From assembly GCA_008802785.1 (NCBI GenBank), contig VUYT01000062.1, forward strand, positions 1 through 39,030: 39,030 bases of DNA, given 5' to 3'. Under the pieces are notes generated by a model. That model saw nothing but the letters and a program-made list of their open reading frames with translations. It did not search any database and had not been told where the DNA came from. Positions within the stretch are counted from its first letter, which is position 1, and each line of letters begins with the position of its first letter. The translations under genes were made by a program, and so were the position numbers. Shown here piece by piece: positions 20,868 through 31,673 of this stretch. Source of the stretch: Symmetrospora coprosmae (Eukaryota > Basidiomycota > Cystobasidiomycetes > Symmetrosporaceae).

Positions 20868-22136
20868 ATGGCAAGCTCAACTTGGGATCCTCCGGCCGAT
20901 TTCGAGGTCACCCAGCTCAACGCGCCGGCCATTGCGGTCAAATCTCGAGCCTCAACCTGGCGCAAAGAGCTCCAGCAGGTGGAAGTCTTCGGCTTTGCCA
21001 AGGGCAGCCGTCCCACTACCAAGCCTCGAGGCGATATCCACCCGGACGCGCTCAAGTTCCTCGACGCCAAGGGCCCGGGTTCGCTGGATCCTACCGTCAA
21101 GCTGTGGCTGCATGGCAAGCTGCTTCACCGGATCAAGCCCAAGCCTCCTGCAGACAGCAACTCGGAGTCGACTGCCGTGACCAGCGCTGCTCCAACACCT
21201 TCGAAATCGAGCGCCGTCCAGACCACTCGTGGACGTCAGGGTGCACCTCGACTAATCTCGGCTCCACCTCCTGGTCGCAACCCCTCTCCTGGTCAGGAAA
21301 TACCGCAGGGCTCGACATTCCACGGCGTGGGCAAAATCATCGGCAATTACTACAGGATCGGCGTCGTGTCCGAAGTCGTTATTGGCGGCCTGGTCTATGA
21401 ACAAACGACAAATGCCACTCGATCTGCCGTTGTCCTCGACGAGCACTCGAGGGCTTCGAAGGGCCGCTACAAGATCAAGCTGAGCAAGACGCGCACGAAC
21501 CAGCTTTGGACGCTTTCAAAGGGCGGCTACGACACGCCCGAGCCGCCCAGAGTGGACGGCGACCGCTTCACTCTGCAGCATGGCCGCAAAGGGGTCTTCC
21601 GTCTTTCCTTCAAGATAAGGGAGCGCCTTTACACCCTCGATAATTTTGTTTGGAAGACCGATCTTCAGTGCTACGAGGAGCAGGAGCCAAATGGCAGCAA
21701 CTCGATAAGTCTCATAGCCGGCGCTCGGCTCGGGGACGGACGCACAAGCACCATTCGAGCGCCCATGCAAGAGCTCACCTGGCCACGCATAGCAACCCCG
21801 CTGCTCCGCCGATACCTGGAAAGCGATACATCCGCGGTCTTCAACTTCGGCCTCAGACGGAATGGCTTGATCTACAAGGTGACGCTAAAACGCAGTGCCG
21901 CCAAGGTACGGAAGCCTATCGAACTGCCCGGCAAAAAGCCCAGATGTGCCTTGGACATTAGAGACAATTGTCGCTTCTCGCTGCTTGGAAATCGCCAGGT
22001 ACAGCTCCTGTGGCACAGTCGTCTGTCTAGCCGCTGGTACTCCATCACTGGCTTCAGATTCAGGGAGGAGACCTATCAGGAGCTGGACAACAGCAAGTTC
22101 GAAATGCTCCCACCGGCTTTCAAGCCTGCTGAGTAG
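20868..22136 (+). CDS. Conserved-looking hypothetical protein, intronless, 422 aa
   Basis: This is a single uninterrupted frame from ATG to stop in a region where almost every other gene is spliced. I do not recognise the family. The first about 50 residues are mixed. Residues about 95-150 are Pro/Ser/Thr-rich and disordered-looking (PPPGRNPSPGQ). From about 150 on the sequence alternates basic and hydrophobic residues like a beta-rich globular domain (VGKIIGNYYRIGVVSEVVIGG, YKIKLSKTRTNQLWTLS, GVFRLSFKIRERLYTLDNF). Near the C-terminus a stretch with ALDIRDNCRFSLLG and LLWHSRLSSRWYSI recalls the earlier one, so an internal duplication is possible. There is no signal peptide or membrane segment. 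It is net basic. Codon use matches its neighbours, so I take it as a real gene with unknown role. Confidence 0.7.
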   Translation: MASSTWDPPADFEVTQLNAPAIAVKSRASTWRKELQQVEVFGFAKGSRPTTKPRGDIHPDALKFLDAKGPGSLDPTVKLWLHGKLLHRIKPKPPADSNSESTAVTSAAPTPSKSSAVQTTRGRQGAPRLISAPPPGRNPSPGQEIPQGSTFHGVGKIIGNYYRIGVVSEVVIGGLVYEQTTNATRSAVVLDEHSRASKGRYKIKLSKTRTNQLWTLSKGGYDTPEPPRVDGDRFTLQHGRKGVFRLSFKIRERLYTLDNFVWKTDLQCYEEQEPNGSNSISLIAGARLGDGRTSTIRAPMQELTWPRIATPLLRRYLESDTSAVFNFGLRRNGLIYKVTLKRSAAKVRKPIELPGKKPRCALDIRDNCRFSLLGNRQVQLLWHSRLSSRWYSITGFRFREETYQELDNSKFEMLPPAFKPAE

Positions 22137-22506
22137 ATGGCGCACGGCAGGCAGCAATCTCCACGCAGGCACGAGGAGCTAGATTTAGAACACAGCCTCT
22201 CATGTTGTGTACGCGTTCGACTTTGATGTACCCGCCTGCCTCTACGACCCTCCCTCATCTCACTAGATGAAAGTTCTTGCACGAAACGACGGTCACGTAT
22301 CGGGCACTGCGAAAGGAGTCACCTCTGCGGCATGACGAGTACAACACAGCCAGCGTTTTCGTCTTGCACTACCATACCGGGAGCACCCACTCCAGAGAAA
22401 CAGACAACGTATACCACTACTGCCCGTCCACTCGCGCTTAATCACGCCGAGATCGTAAATCTTCTGCCCATTCGCGGCCGCGAGCGCATCATCGCGCTAC
22501 GAGCTG
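22137..22506. other. Convergent intergenic region
   Basis: The unnamed gene and SMC6 end towards each other here. The 370 bases should contain both 3' ends and poly(A) signals. No gene is supported. The longer plus-strand frame starting at 22332 is AT-neutral and runs into antisense SMC6. Confidence 0.5.
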
Positions 22507-25500
22507 TTACCCTGCGTGCTCCTCCGACGCCAAAGTGCCTTGCGCTCTGCCAGGATCCGACTAGATGGAATGTTGAACATGATATCAGCACAGGCCTGTT
22601 CGTTGGATTCCGGACGTTCACTCACGACACGGACGACGCGTACGCCCGTCTTGTCGATGTTCGCGTTGAGCGAGTGCGGACTGATGAGAATCATCTGCGT
22701 GTTGTTCGAAGCCTTGGCTGCGTCGATGAGCTGGAAACGAAAGCGTCAGCGCTAGCCTTCGTGCACGGAAAACCCAAAGGTCGCTCACAAGCTTGGTCGC
22801 CATCTTTCGGTTGACGGGATCCATAAAGACGTCGAACTCGTCCAGTCCGCGGATGGGACAGCCAGCCGCCTCCCACAGCGAGAGCAGGAGCGAGATGGTA
22901 GCGAACGACTTTTCTCCTCCAGAGAGCGTGGCGACATCCTTGCTTCGCTGTGATTTCTGCCCGTCCATGCTCGTGATGATGCGTACATAGAGCGACTGCC
23001 CTTCGTGGTCGAACTTGAGCGAACCCGTGTCTGCAAGAACGCCAGCATGTTTAGCGCACGAGCACGACCCGCTCAAGCAGAGTTCATTGCACTCACACCC
23101 TCGAATGCTCAGGTTGTAGTCGAAGAGCATCTTGGTTCTGACGATAATGTGATGGCGGAAGTCGGTCCACCTGTCACTTCGCAGTCTGTGTGCCTGACGC
23201 ATGTCCTGCTCAGGCATGCCAAGTCAGCATGCAACGCTCAAACGACCAACCAGACCACTGCGAGAAGACGCACCACCAGAACGGCCTTGAGATCGTCAAC
23301 GGTCTGCTTGTTCTCGTCGTAGACTCGTTTAGCATCCACGAGTCGATTGTGAATGGCCTCGCTGGATCCGCCAACGCGGCGCTCGCGATCCTGAAGCGCT
23401 TTCTCGAGCGAGTTGATCATGGTTTCGAGTTTATCCCTCCTCCTGCCAGATAGCACGACATTCTCCCGAGGACAGATGGCCGTTGCCGTGTCGAGCGCAG
23501 TCTGCAGGTGCTCACCCGCCGTGTCGACGGCTGCTTCCGCTGCTTGCACTTTACCCTGCAGTCTGGTAATTTCCTGCTTGTACTGGGTGACGGCAGCGGT
23601 GGCCGTTACGCGCTGTCTGGCAGCGTTCGTGATCTCCTCGTTGCGCGCAAGGCGGATCTGGTCGCGCTGGTTGCTGAGCGCCTCGAAGTCCGTTCGGCGG
23701 TGCGCTAGGGGTGTCATGCGGGCGATGAGTTCGGCAAGCTGCTCGTTTCCCCCAGCGGCTTGCGCCTCAATGTTCTTCATGTCGTCTTCGGCCTCTGCCT
23801 TTGCCTCCTCCAGCGCCCGGACATTGGGCGGCTCCTCCTCCCGAGTGTCATCCACGAGGGCGCCTCTCTTGCCTGTCAAGTTTCGGATCTGGGCTGCTGC
23901 CTGGCTGGCCTCGTTCTGTTCAGAGCGGAGGCGGCAGAACCTTGTCAGTTGTGCTGGCAGAGTAACGCTGCTCCAGGTCGTGTGAAAACCCGTAACCCAC
24001 GTCGCACTGCCTCTTGCTGCTGTGCAATTCTGTCAGCTGACGATCGAGTTGGGCTCTGCGCGTGTTGACGATGTGTAGACGCTCCTCTCCTTCCCGGAGG
24101 CTCTCGGTTGCAATTCTAGAGAAACGGGAGAGCAGCATGTAAGCGAGAGAGAGCGATGAACTACACAGAGAGAACAGAGCTTACCTCATCTGCTCGGTCG
24201 TGTCCCGCGAGAGCCGGGGAGGTTGCCTCCACTCGAGGAGCGCAATCTGCCTCTTTCCGCCGAAGCTGCACCAACCAAATGAGGTCGAATTAGTCCGACT
24301 CTCGATAGCCCCGCATATCGCAGCTAAGATCAATCCTCAACGCACAGACCGCCCAGCCTGTAGGCATCTTGCGATATGCATGCAGTGATGTTGGTCTCAA
24401 CTGGCTTGTTCCACTTCATGATCTCATCTCCATCCGGGCGGTGCTCGACAACAATTGTGGTCTCGATGTGCGCAATGTTGATCAACATCCTGCGAACAGC
24501 TTCAGAGTCGAAAGTGAGTAGGTCCAGGATGGTGGTGAAGCGGCTGGGATGCGGAGTGTCGAGGTTGAAATCGCCGCTCGTGTCCATCATATAGACCGGC
24601 TGGCGCGCTCGGCAGCGGCGGATGATGTTGTTGAGCGTCCGACGGTCGTCCGAGTTAGTGACGACAAAGCCGTTCAGGGTGTCGCCAAAGAAGCTCTCGA
24701 CCATTTGGCCCCACTTCCCGTTCTTGAGCTTGACCTCGCGGCCGATCGGCCCGTACTGCATGTAGACGCGATGTCAGCGGTACTACTACATCTGCGTTCT
24801 TCCGATAGATGCCTACTCACCGGCTTCTCGCGCCATTGACTGGTCTGAATGGCCTGCAGGACCTGCTGGGTGCCCGGGCCGAAGACAGAGAGTTCGTCCC
24901 TCCTGGCATTCTCGAGGTTCCGAATAGCCTGCTGAGCGTTCTCGATTTGCTGCCTGAGCGGTCCCTGCTCGGCTCGGGCATTGTCGAACTGGGATTTGGC
25001 CTCCTCGATCTCTCGCCCGACTTCGTTGCCCTTCCTGCGCGCTTCTGCCATTCTGTCTTGCGCCTCGTCGACCTTGGCGTCCAGGGCAGCGAGCTTCCTG
25101 CGGGCCTCCTCCAGCTTCTCCCGATTGCTCCCGTCCAGCAGCTTGCGCGCGCCCTCGATCTGCTCGTCCAGCCGCTTGACTGTCGCCCTCTGTCGCTCCA
25201 TGTTCGTGAGCATGGTCCGGTGTTCGTTCTGTGGAGCAGGAGCATGCGTAAGGGAGGCGTGTCAGACGTGCTCTGCTGGCACTACTAGCACGTTTGCATG
25301 TCGTGAGAGCAGACCCACCCTGATGGCCGCCTGCTGCTTCGCGTTGTCCTTGATTTTGGCTCGCACGTCCGCAAGGTCCGACTCGAATGCTTCGTCGTCA
25401 TCATCGTCCGCAGCCCGCTGCGCATCCTCGACAGCCTTCTCCCACTTTTCAAGCTGCCCCTGCGCCTCCTTGAGCTTCCTCTCATTCTTCTGGACCCTCT

Positions 25501-27313
25501 CCATCTCCTTGGTCTGGGCCTCGACCTTGGCCGTCAGGTCCTGCACGGCGCCATTTGCGAAAGATAATCAGCGAGTACACAGGACAACGAGCGCCCATGC
25601 TAAGGCTCACCTTCTCAATGTCGATCACCTGGACCCACGCGAGCTCGTTCTTGTACTCCCGGATTTTCTTCTCGACGTTTTTCGCCTTTTCAATCTCGTC
25701 CCACGCAGTCTGTGCGACCTTTACTTTGTCCTTGAGCTCCTTCATCCGATCGCTTTTCGTGTTGACAATGGCCTTGATGTTGTTCATCTGCTCCCAGAGT
25801 GCGTTGTACTCCTCGGTGAGCTGCGCGAGCTGCGTGCCCTTGAGGAAGAACTGGTATTTGTCGGTAGGCTTGGACGAATGCAGGAAGACTTTGGCGTTGT
25901 CTTGCGTGAGGAGCTGCGGGCAAGTGGAGCGTTTTCAGCGTGCATGCATGGGAGTTTGGGCCGACAGAGAGCTAGCAAGTGGAAGAGGAAGCCCACATTG
26001 ACTGGGTTCTCGACCTGGATATTGAAGTGGTCGCAGATGGCCGAGAGCTCATCGCGTGTCGTCGATACCTTCTTCTTGAGGTAGTTTGCGATCTTGTAGC
26101 TCGACTTGCCCTCTGGCCGCGTGATTGTCCTCGTGATGTAGATCATCTTGCCGTACACGTCCGGCTTGAATGCTTCCTGGCCTTTGTTGCGCAGGGCGAG
26201 TGTGACGGACCCGGAGGATGTCTCCTCTGTGACCAGATCTGCCATGGTCTTTGCCCGGCCCTGCGGAGAGGAGAAGCTCGCGGCCGCCTCAGGATCAGTT
26301 CGCCGGCTCTGGGAGACTTGCACACAACGTACTGTCGCAGCTGCTTTCGCTCCAAAGGCGATCATGATGCCCGTCATAATGACACTCTTGCCGCCTGTTT
26401 CGGGGATCACGGGGCCAAATAGGAGGACGATCAGTCCTCGCGTCCATCTCTCATAGAAGTCCGCTGCTGGACGCACTGCCGTTGTGGCCAATGATGAAGT
26501 TGATCTGCGGGCCCAGCCGGACCTGGAGATGCTTGTGGCACATGAAGTTCTTGAGACTGAGGGCGGGCATAGACGGTCAATCTCGAGCCCGCTCACAAAC
26601 AGCACGAGAGCACTTACATGACCTCTTCGATGACACCGGACTCTGCTACGTCCTGCGTGTAGAGTGGACAGAGTACAGAATGGGTGCAGAGCCATCAGCA
26701 TTTAATCGGGTTGTTGCACGCGCTGAACAGACACAAGGAGCCTTACCCCCTTGGTGCGATGCTTGAGCGTCTGTGCGCCCTGCGAGATGAGAGCCCTTGC
26801 ATCCTCATCATCGCTTTCTCCCTCGCCGTTGCCCATGTCGTCTCCTCCCTGCGCGTCCTCGTCTCCGTCGTCGTGGTCCACGGCGCGTCTTCCGTAACGA
26901 GACGCTTCTGGCGCTGGAGTAGCGAGCTCGTCAAAGTTCTCGTCCTCGTCCTCCTCCTTCTCCCTGCGCCCGTCGTTCGTCCTGCCTGTGCCATCGAAAG
27001 CTGCAATGATGGGGCTGGCTGACCGGTCTCGCGCGTCTTGGTCGTTGTCGTGGACGTCGTTGCCAGAGTACCGTGGGCGCTGGCGACCATGCAGGAAAGG
27101 GACGACGAAGAGCACAAGACGCGTCAGTGCGAGCTCCACCTCTCGACGCGGCATGTCCCTCAGCGCTGCTCAAATTCTGCCCACCTTTGCAGCGGATCCG
27201 CCAGTCGCCGTTGCGGTCCCGCCTGGCGTTCCGTTCAGCAGCTGGGATGCGACATTGACGTCGTCGTCGTCCGCGTCGCTGTCGGACGACACGGCGCGCT
27301 TGGTCGGGGCCAT
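22507..27313 (-). CDS. SMC6: SMC6, structural maintenance of chromosomes protein 6
   Basis: Seventeen exons sum to 1194 codons (1193 aa). They are 27185-27313, 26747-27079, 26618-26640, 26477-26556, 26333-26394, 25997-26260, 25611-25913, 25319-25540, 24821-25228, 24346-24755, 24185-24265, 24001-24115, 23274-23915, 23097-23205, 22789-23030, 22626-22730 and 22507-22560. SMC6 pairs with SMC5 in the Smc5/6 complex for recombination repair and replication-fork stability. Features in order: an acidic disordered N-terminus (to about 150), NFMCHKHLQVRLGPQINFII leading to Walker A GHNGSGKS (K191), a first coiled coil, a hinge around 580-770 (FGPGTQQVLQ to GGLFGGKRQIALL), a second coiled coil, then signature LSGGEKS (1096-1102) and Walker B LDEFDVFMD (D1124, E1125). 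The C-terminus RVSDPGRAQG is typical and supports the last intron. Several exon ends were chosen by frame and family fit, and exon 14's start has one alternative. Confidence 0.94.
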
Positions 27314-27658
27314 GGCTGTGCTCTATCACTGCCTCACTGCCTCACACACACACCCACTCGTCGTTGTGCAATTGCCCCGAGTTGGTATCCGATGGAGCCG
27401 TGTTGACGGAGTGGGGTGGACGCGTTTAGGGGTACAGGGCGGGCGCGCGGGCGGGACAGGGCTTAGTGGCAAAAACATCGACCCCCCGGTTGCATCTGGA
27501 ATGGACGCTCAGAGATGCACACAGGACTCGGAGGACTCTGTCAGAAGGACCGCGCTTCATCGCTGATTGTACAGGGATAGCTCCAGGGAAGCGTATGCTA
27601 CAGAGGGAGCCGCACGTGAGCAATAGATGCCAGAACTCATGGACGAGCTGCCGGGCGC
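27314..27658. promoter_or_regulatory. Intergenic: SMC6 promoter and fasciclin-gene 3' flank
   Basis: About 345 bases between the SMC6 start and the stop of the next minus-strand gene. It must contain the SMC6 promoter. A short CA run lies near 27343. No other feature is clear. Confidence 0.45.
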
Positions 27659-30600
27659 TCAGTCATCTTCAGGCTCCTCTGGCCCCTGTGGCAGCTCGTC
27701 GTACCAGTGCTTCTGCGGCTTGTTGCGCTCGTACAGCTTGTAGACGAGGACGCCCACGAGGGCCGTTGCTGCCAGAGAGATCAGGACAATCTATTGGCAG
27801 GAGCAGAAGCGGTGTCAGTTAGACGAGCAGAATCAGGAGTAGCCTTCAATCGTGCGTCGCACTCACCGCAGCAATATAGCCCCAACGATGCCACCAGTTC
27901 GGCTCGTACGGCTCCAGCACCGCGTCAATCAGGAAAATGCCTCCGCCAAACGCCAGGGCTTGCTCTGCTGTCGCCTCCATCCCCAAATTGTGCTCCGCAA
28001 AGATGGGCGTATTCCTTCCGTGATTCAGGATGCGCGCCTTGTCGTGCCTGCCGTTCGTCCCACGGGCACCCTTGATGCCGACAAGCCACGAGTCGCCCTT
28101 CCGCCTGAACGCCACCTCGCCATACTTGGATGGCCCGCCCGCGCTCCGGCTGTACAGGGTCGAAAAGGCGCTGTCCTCTGCGAGTGCGATAGGCTTGCCG
28201 TCGGGTGAAACCCCTAGCGGGTCTGAGGCGGCAGGACCACTTGATGTCGGAGTGGGAATAATGTGCAGCTGGACAAGCGCCAGGAGCGCGGGGAGGTCGT
28301 TCGTGTAATGCGTCAGATTGATCCGGCCGAAGGCCTTGTCCGTCGGGCACAAGACTGTGTACGAAGCATGCTCGGAAAAGCCCTTCTTGAAGCTGGCCTG
28401 CTCGCGCTCGCTCAACCCAGCCAGAAGAGGCGAGCCCTCCCAGAATCCCACAGGAGGTGAGCCGTTGCCCTCGGCAATCCAGCTCATGTTCGTCTGGCGT
28501 AGCAGGTCGGGGAATGTGCTCGCCCTAGCCCCTCGCATGAGCTTCTCGCTGGTAATGTTGACCGTGGGCGGGAGTTCAACCTGATCGATGACGTGCAAGA
28601 CGCCCGAAGCAGTGAGGATGTCTGCTTGTTTGATTCTCGCAGAACGGCTCTCGCCATTGGCAGGCAGACCCTGAACCTGCGGCCCCCTGACGCGGAACTG
28701 CGAGTCCGACCCGTTGCGCTCGAGGTAGATATCGGGCCCTGCTAGCGTGCGGAAGCGCTCGCTGTCGTACTTCAGCTCGCTCATGTAGACCGTCTTGCCA
28801 ATTGCGTGGTACGACAGCAGCTCTGCCATCTCCTGCTGGGCGTGCGGTAACAGAAAATAGTTGAGCGCGAGGCCGAGATAGTCGAAGGCCGCATTGGTCG
28901 GTGCCAAGACGCTAGTCGCCGGTGAGTCATGGAGGAGCTTCTTGTCGAGGCCTGACGAGTACACCGAAGCGATGAATGTCGATAGTCCCTTGTCCAGCGC
29001 CGTCGAGACCAGAGTGCTAGGGGGCTCTACCATCCTGCTAATCAAGTAGATGATGCAGTTTCCGACTTCGACAGGTTCTGCAATGACCCGTGCATCCCCA
29101 AAGGCAATTTCGCCCTCTTTGTGCCTTGCTTCCGTCTCCTTGCCGCCCTTGCCATGTGAGACGGAGACGGCAAGTCTCTGTGGTTGTCGAGCTAGCTCCG
29201 GCGGTGTGAGCATGGTTCTGAGGAGTTGCCCATCACGGAGGTCCTCTTGCGTATACTTGCCCTGCAAAACATGGTACTGCAGGGTCTCGCTGAGCTCCCT
29301 GCTACCGGCAGGCGGCAGGGCAGAGAACGGAGACGCGAGCATTCTGTCTAGAATGTCATCTCTGGCTGCGAGGATGGTGTACGACCCGTTGTTCGTCTCA
29401 TTGTACGGCGATGACTGCAGGAGATGCGATAGGCTATTCTCGCGGAAAAGCGAGACGAATCTTGTAGCGTTCAGGGCCAGCAGATATTTTTCCGGCGTAA
29501 GCGCGAGCGAGCCGTGCGGTAGAAGGAGAGAGCTGATGACGTGCAGAACGCCGTTGCTGGCCAGGATGTTGCCGGCAAGGATGGTCGATGAGCCGTTCAG
29601 GGCGATTTGCCCATCTTTGGCTCTAGTCACTGCAACGGAGTTTCCGGAGAGCACCGGGACTGTCAGAGGAGGAGGTCAGTGGGGAGTCATCTCGACACGT
29701 GGGATGATCCTCGACTCACTGGTCTTGACGTCTAGCAGTCGATCGAGATACCCGACCTTCTCTCTGTGTGCGACATCCCCCTTGTATTCCGCCTGATGGC
29801 CGTTGGCGATTTGCACGATATCGTCGGCGGCGAAGCCCGAAGTGAGGTACTTCCACTCGAGTGGATGCAGAGCGTCAAACGCCTTATCGTGCGGCACAAA
29901 GAGGGTGGTATGCGAGTCCTCCGTGTATTTCTTCCACATCTCTACGCTGAGCAGACTGGCGAACTTGGTCAGGTTGTAAGGCTGCGCGCCGTCGTCTCCC
30001 AGTCTGGCACGCTTCCTGATTTGGTGCGCGATGGACTTTGGCGGGTGAAGAAGGTCGTCAATGACCACCACCCGCCCGTTCCGCCCTCGTCCACCTCGTC
30101 CGGGAATGACAGCGGCCCCGCCTCCATCCCCTCCATCGACCCCGACACGGGTGACGACGTCACTGCTCTCCTCGTCCTGCGGCTCTCGCAGCACGGAGAG
30201 CTTTTGCCCTTCGCCGCCTAGAAGCGTGTCCTCCGGCGCAGGGTACGGGACATGGCCCGGTCGGCCGTGCTCTTCATGCGTCGTCGGGAACAGCAGTGTC
30301 GACTCATAAGCGATGCGCGAGTCCTGGACGTCGGGGAAGCTCAGGTCGGGCGAGGTGTAGTTGAGCATGTGGTAGAAGAGGCGCTCGCGCAGGCGGTACT
30401 GCAGGTTGTCCCTGCCATCTAGCTCCTCCTGATCTGCGGACTCGTCAAGCAGCGCCGCAGCGAGCACCGGGTCCGCAAGACTCCTGTTCCGGACGGCCTC
30501 GTTCGTCGGCGCAAACACGGTCGCGTCGTGGATCTTGTTCAGCGTGGGTATCAGGCGCGCTCGCTGGAGCAGGCGGATGAACAGTGAGAGCTCTGGATCC

Positions 30601-30740
30601 TGCGAAAGGACGTCGACGATGTTGGTGGACGTCACCTCGAACTCGCGCGAGGGCGCGAGGGCGGCTTGCTGCGCGGCGGTAGTGCCGGACAACGATGCAG
30701 CGACGAAGGCCGCATGCAACAGCCATGCTGGGACTCTCAT
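27659..30740 (-). CDS. Multi-fasciclin (FAS1) domain membrane protein, Fsc1/YLR001C-like
   Basis: Three exons (29720-30740, 27867-29659, 27659-27790) give 981 residues. A signal peptide (about 1-26, MRVPAWLLHAAFVAASLSG) is followed by several FAS1 repeats. Recognisable repeat marks are TVFAPTNEAVRN, TLFVPHDKAFDAL, GVLHVISSLLLP, SVLAPTNAAFDYL, GVLHVIDQVELPP and TVLCPTDKAFGR. Many N-glycosylation sequons (NGS, NYT, NLT, NIT) fit a lumenal or extracellular part. The last exon supplies one transmembrane helix (AAIVLISLAATALVGVLVY) and a short charged tail, so it is a type I membrane protein. The architecture matches fission-yeast Fsc1, a vacuolar protein needed for autophagosome-vacuole fusion, and budding-yeast YLR001C. 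That role is inferred from family resemblance. An upstream in-frame ATG at 30830 would add 30 residues before the signal peptide and is less likely. Confidence 0.9.
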
Positions 30741-31046
30741 GGCTGCGATGTTGCAGACTGCGATTGGGACGAGAACAAGGTACACGTGCAGGACGAAGTG
30801 GCGTCGCACATCAAGGTGAAGTAAGGTCATTGCATCTCGCAACAGGAGGAGCGTAGCGGGGATCTGTCTTCTCCCAAGTTTGTACGCTATCTAAAGATCA
30901 TGTGATCCACAAACGGCAGTAGAGCCACGAGAAGCTACGAAAGAGTGGGAGATGGTGATGTGGCGAGTTTGGGCGAGGATGAAGGGCCGACCTCACCTGC
31001 CCAACGGGAAATGGCGAGGCCCTGGCTTAGAGTAGGGACCGAGCGT
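30741..31046. promoter_or_regulatory. Upstream region of fasciclin-domain gene
   Basis: A 306-base gap between the fasciclin gene start and the stop of the small secreted-protein gene. It carries the promoter of the former. No distinct motif is visible. Confidence 0.4.
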
Positions 31047-31673
31047 CTACGGGACCAGGATAGCACCGCAGCTGTTGTTGGCTCCGCAAGCCGACACGAA
31101 GTCGCCCGACTGAGGGCACTGCTCGGCCTGGGCCTCCTTCTGCGATCCGTCCTCGTTGGAGTATGTGCAAGTAAGTGCGGGGTTGGAATCGGAAGTGCCG
31201 TCGTAATTGCAGCCATAGCCAGCATCGGCTTCGTCCGAGTACTGGAATGCGCAGTCAAAGACGTAGCCAGCAGGAGCATCGGGCTGGAGGTATTGGAGGT
31301 AGGACGCGAGAAGACGATTGCGCAGAGGGCGGCATCAGCTTCAACTTCTTTTGTCAATGGAATTGAAAACAGACAGTGGGGACTCACGCAAGCGTAGCGG
31401 CTCTGGTCAGCAGGGCAGGCCGGCAGAGCGGAAGCTGCCTGGCGCCTGACGTGGCCGGCGTTCCTGCGGCTGATCCGCTCCATGATCTCGCGCTTGTTGG
31501 TCTGCTTGAAGCCAGAGGCGGGTGCGGCTGCGAGCACGCGAGGGGGATGGGCAGAGTGTTAGGATCGGCGCCATGGCCAGCGTAGATGTAGATAGGGACT
31601 CACCAGGGGCGGCGGCGGCGACGAGTGAGGAGAAGCCGACAATGGCGGCAATGAGGGCGGTAGAGAAGTGCAT
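31047..31673 (-). CDS. Small secreted cysteine-rich protein with dibasic sites
   Basis: Three exons (31604-31673, 31388-31527, 31047-31283) give 148 residues. The N-terminus is a clear signal peptide (MHFSTALIAAIVGFSSLVAA). A short pro-region follows, rich in dibasic pairs (TNKRE, ISRRN, HVRRQ), the kind of site cut by Kex2-type proteases. The remaining C-terminal about 88 residues contain eight cysteines in ALPACPADQSRYAC, YVFDCAFQY, GYGCNY, LTCTY, EQCPQ, SACG and NSCG, enough for four disulphides. No catalytic motif is visible and I do not recognise the family. Small size, secretion and even cysteine count are typical of fungal secreted effectors or cell-surface proteins, but that is only a category match. 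Both introns are phase-consistent (GTGAGT donors). It is divergent from the LisH regulator across 1.4 kb. Confidence 0.8.

Noticed and set aside
20672-21400. 242-codon plus-strand frame overlapping the 5' part of the 422-aa gene
   Set aside because: It has an Arg/Gln/Ser-rich composition typical of a shifted frame. The longer frame is better formed.
22497-22625. Unspliced SMC6 C-terminus ending at 22497
   Set aside because: The read-through tail is unlike SMC6. Removing the GTGAGT-CTAG intron gives the typical RVSDPGRAQG end.
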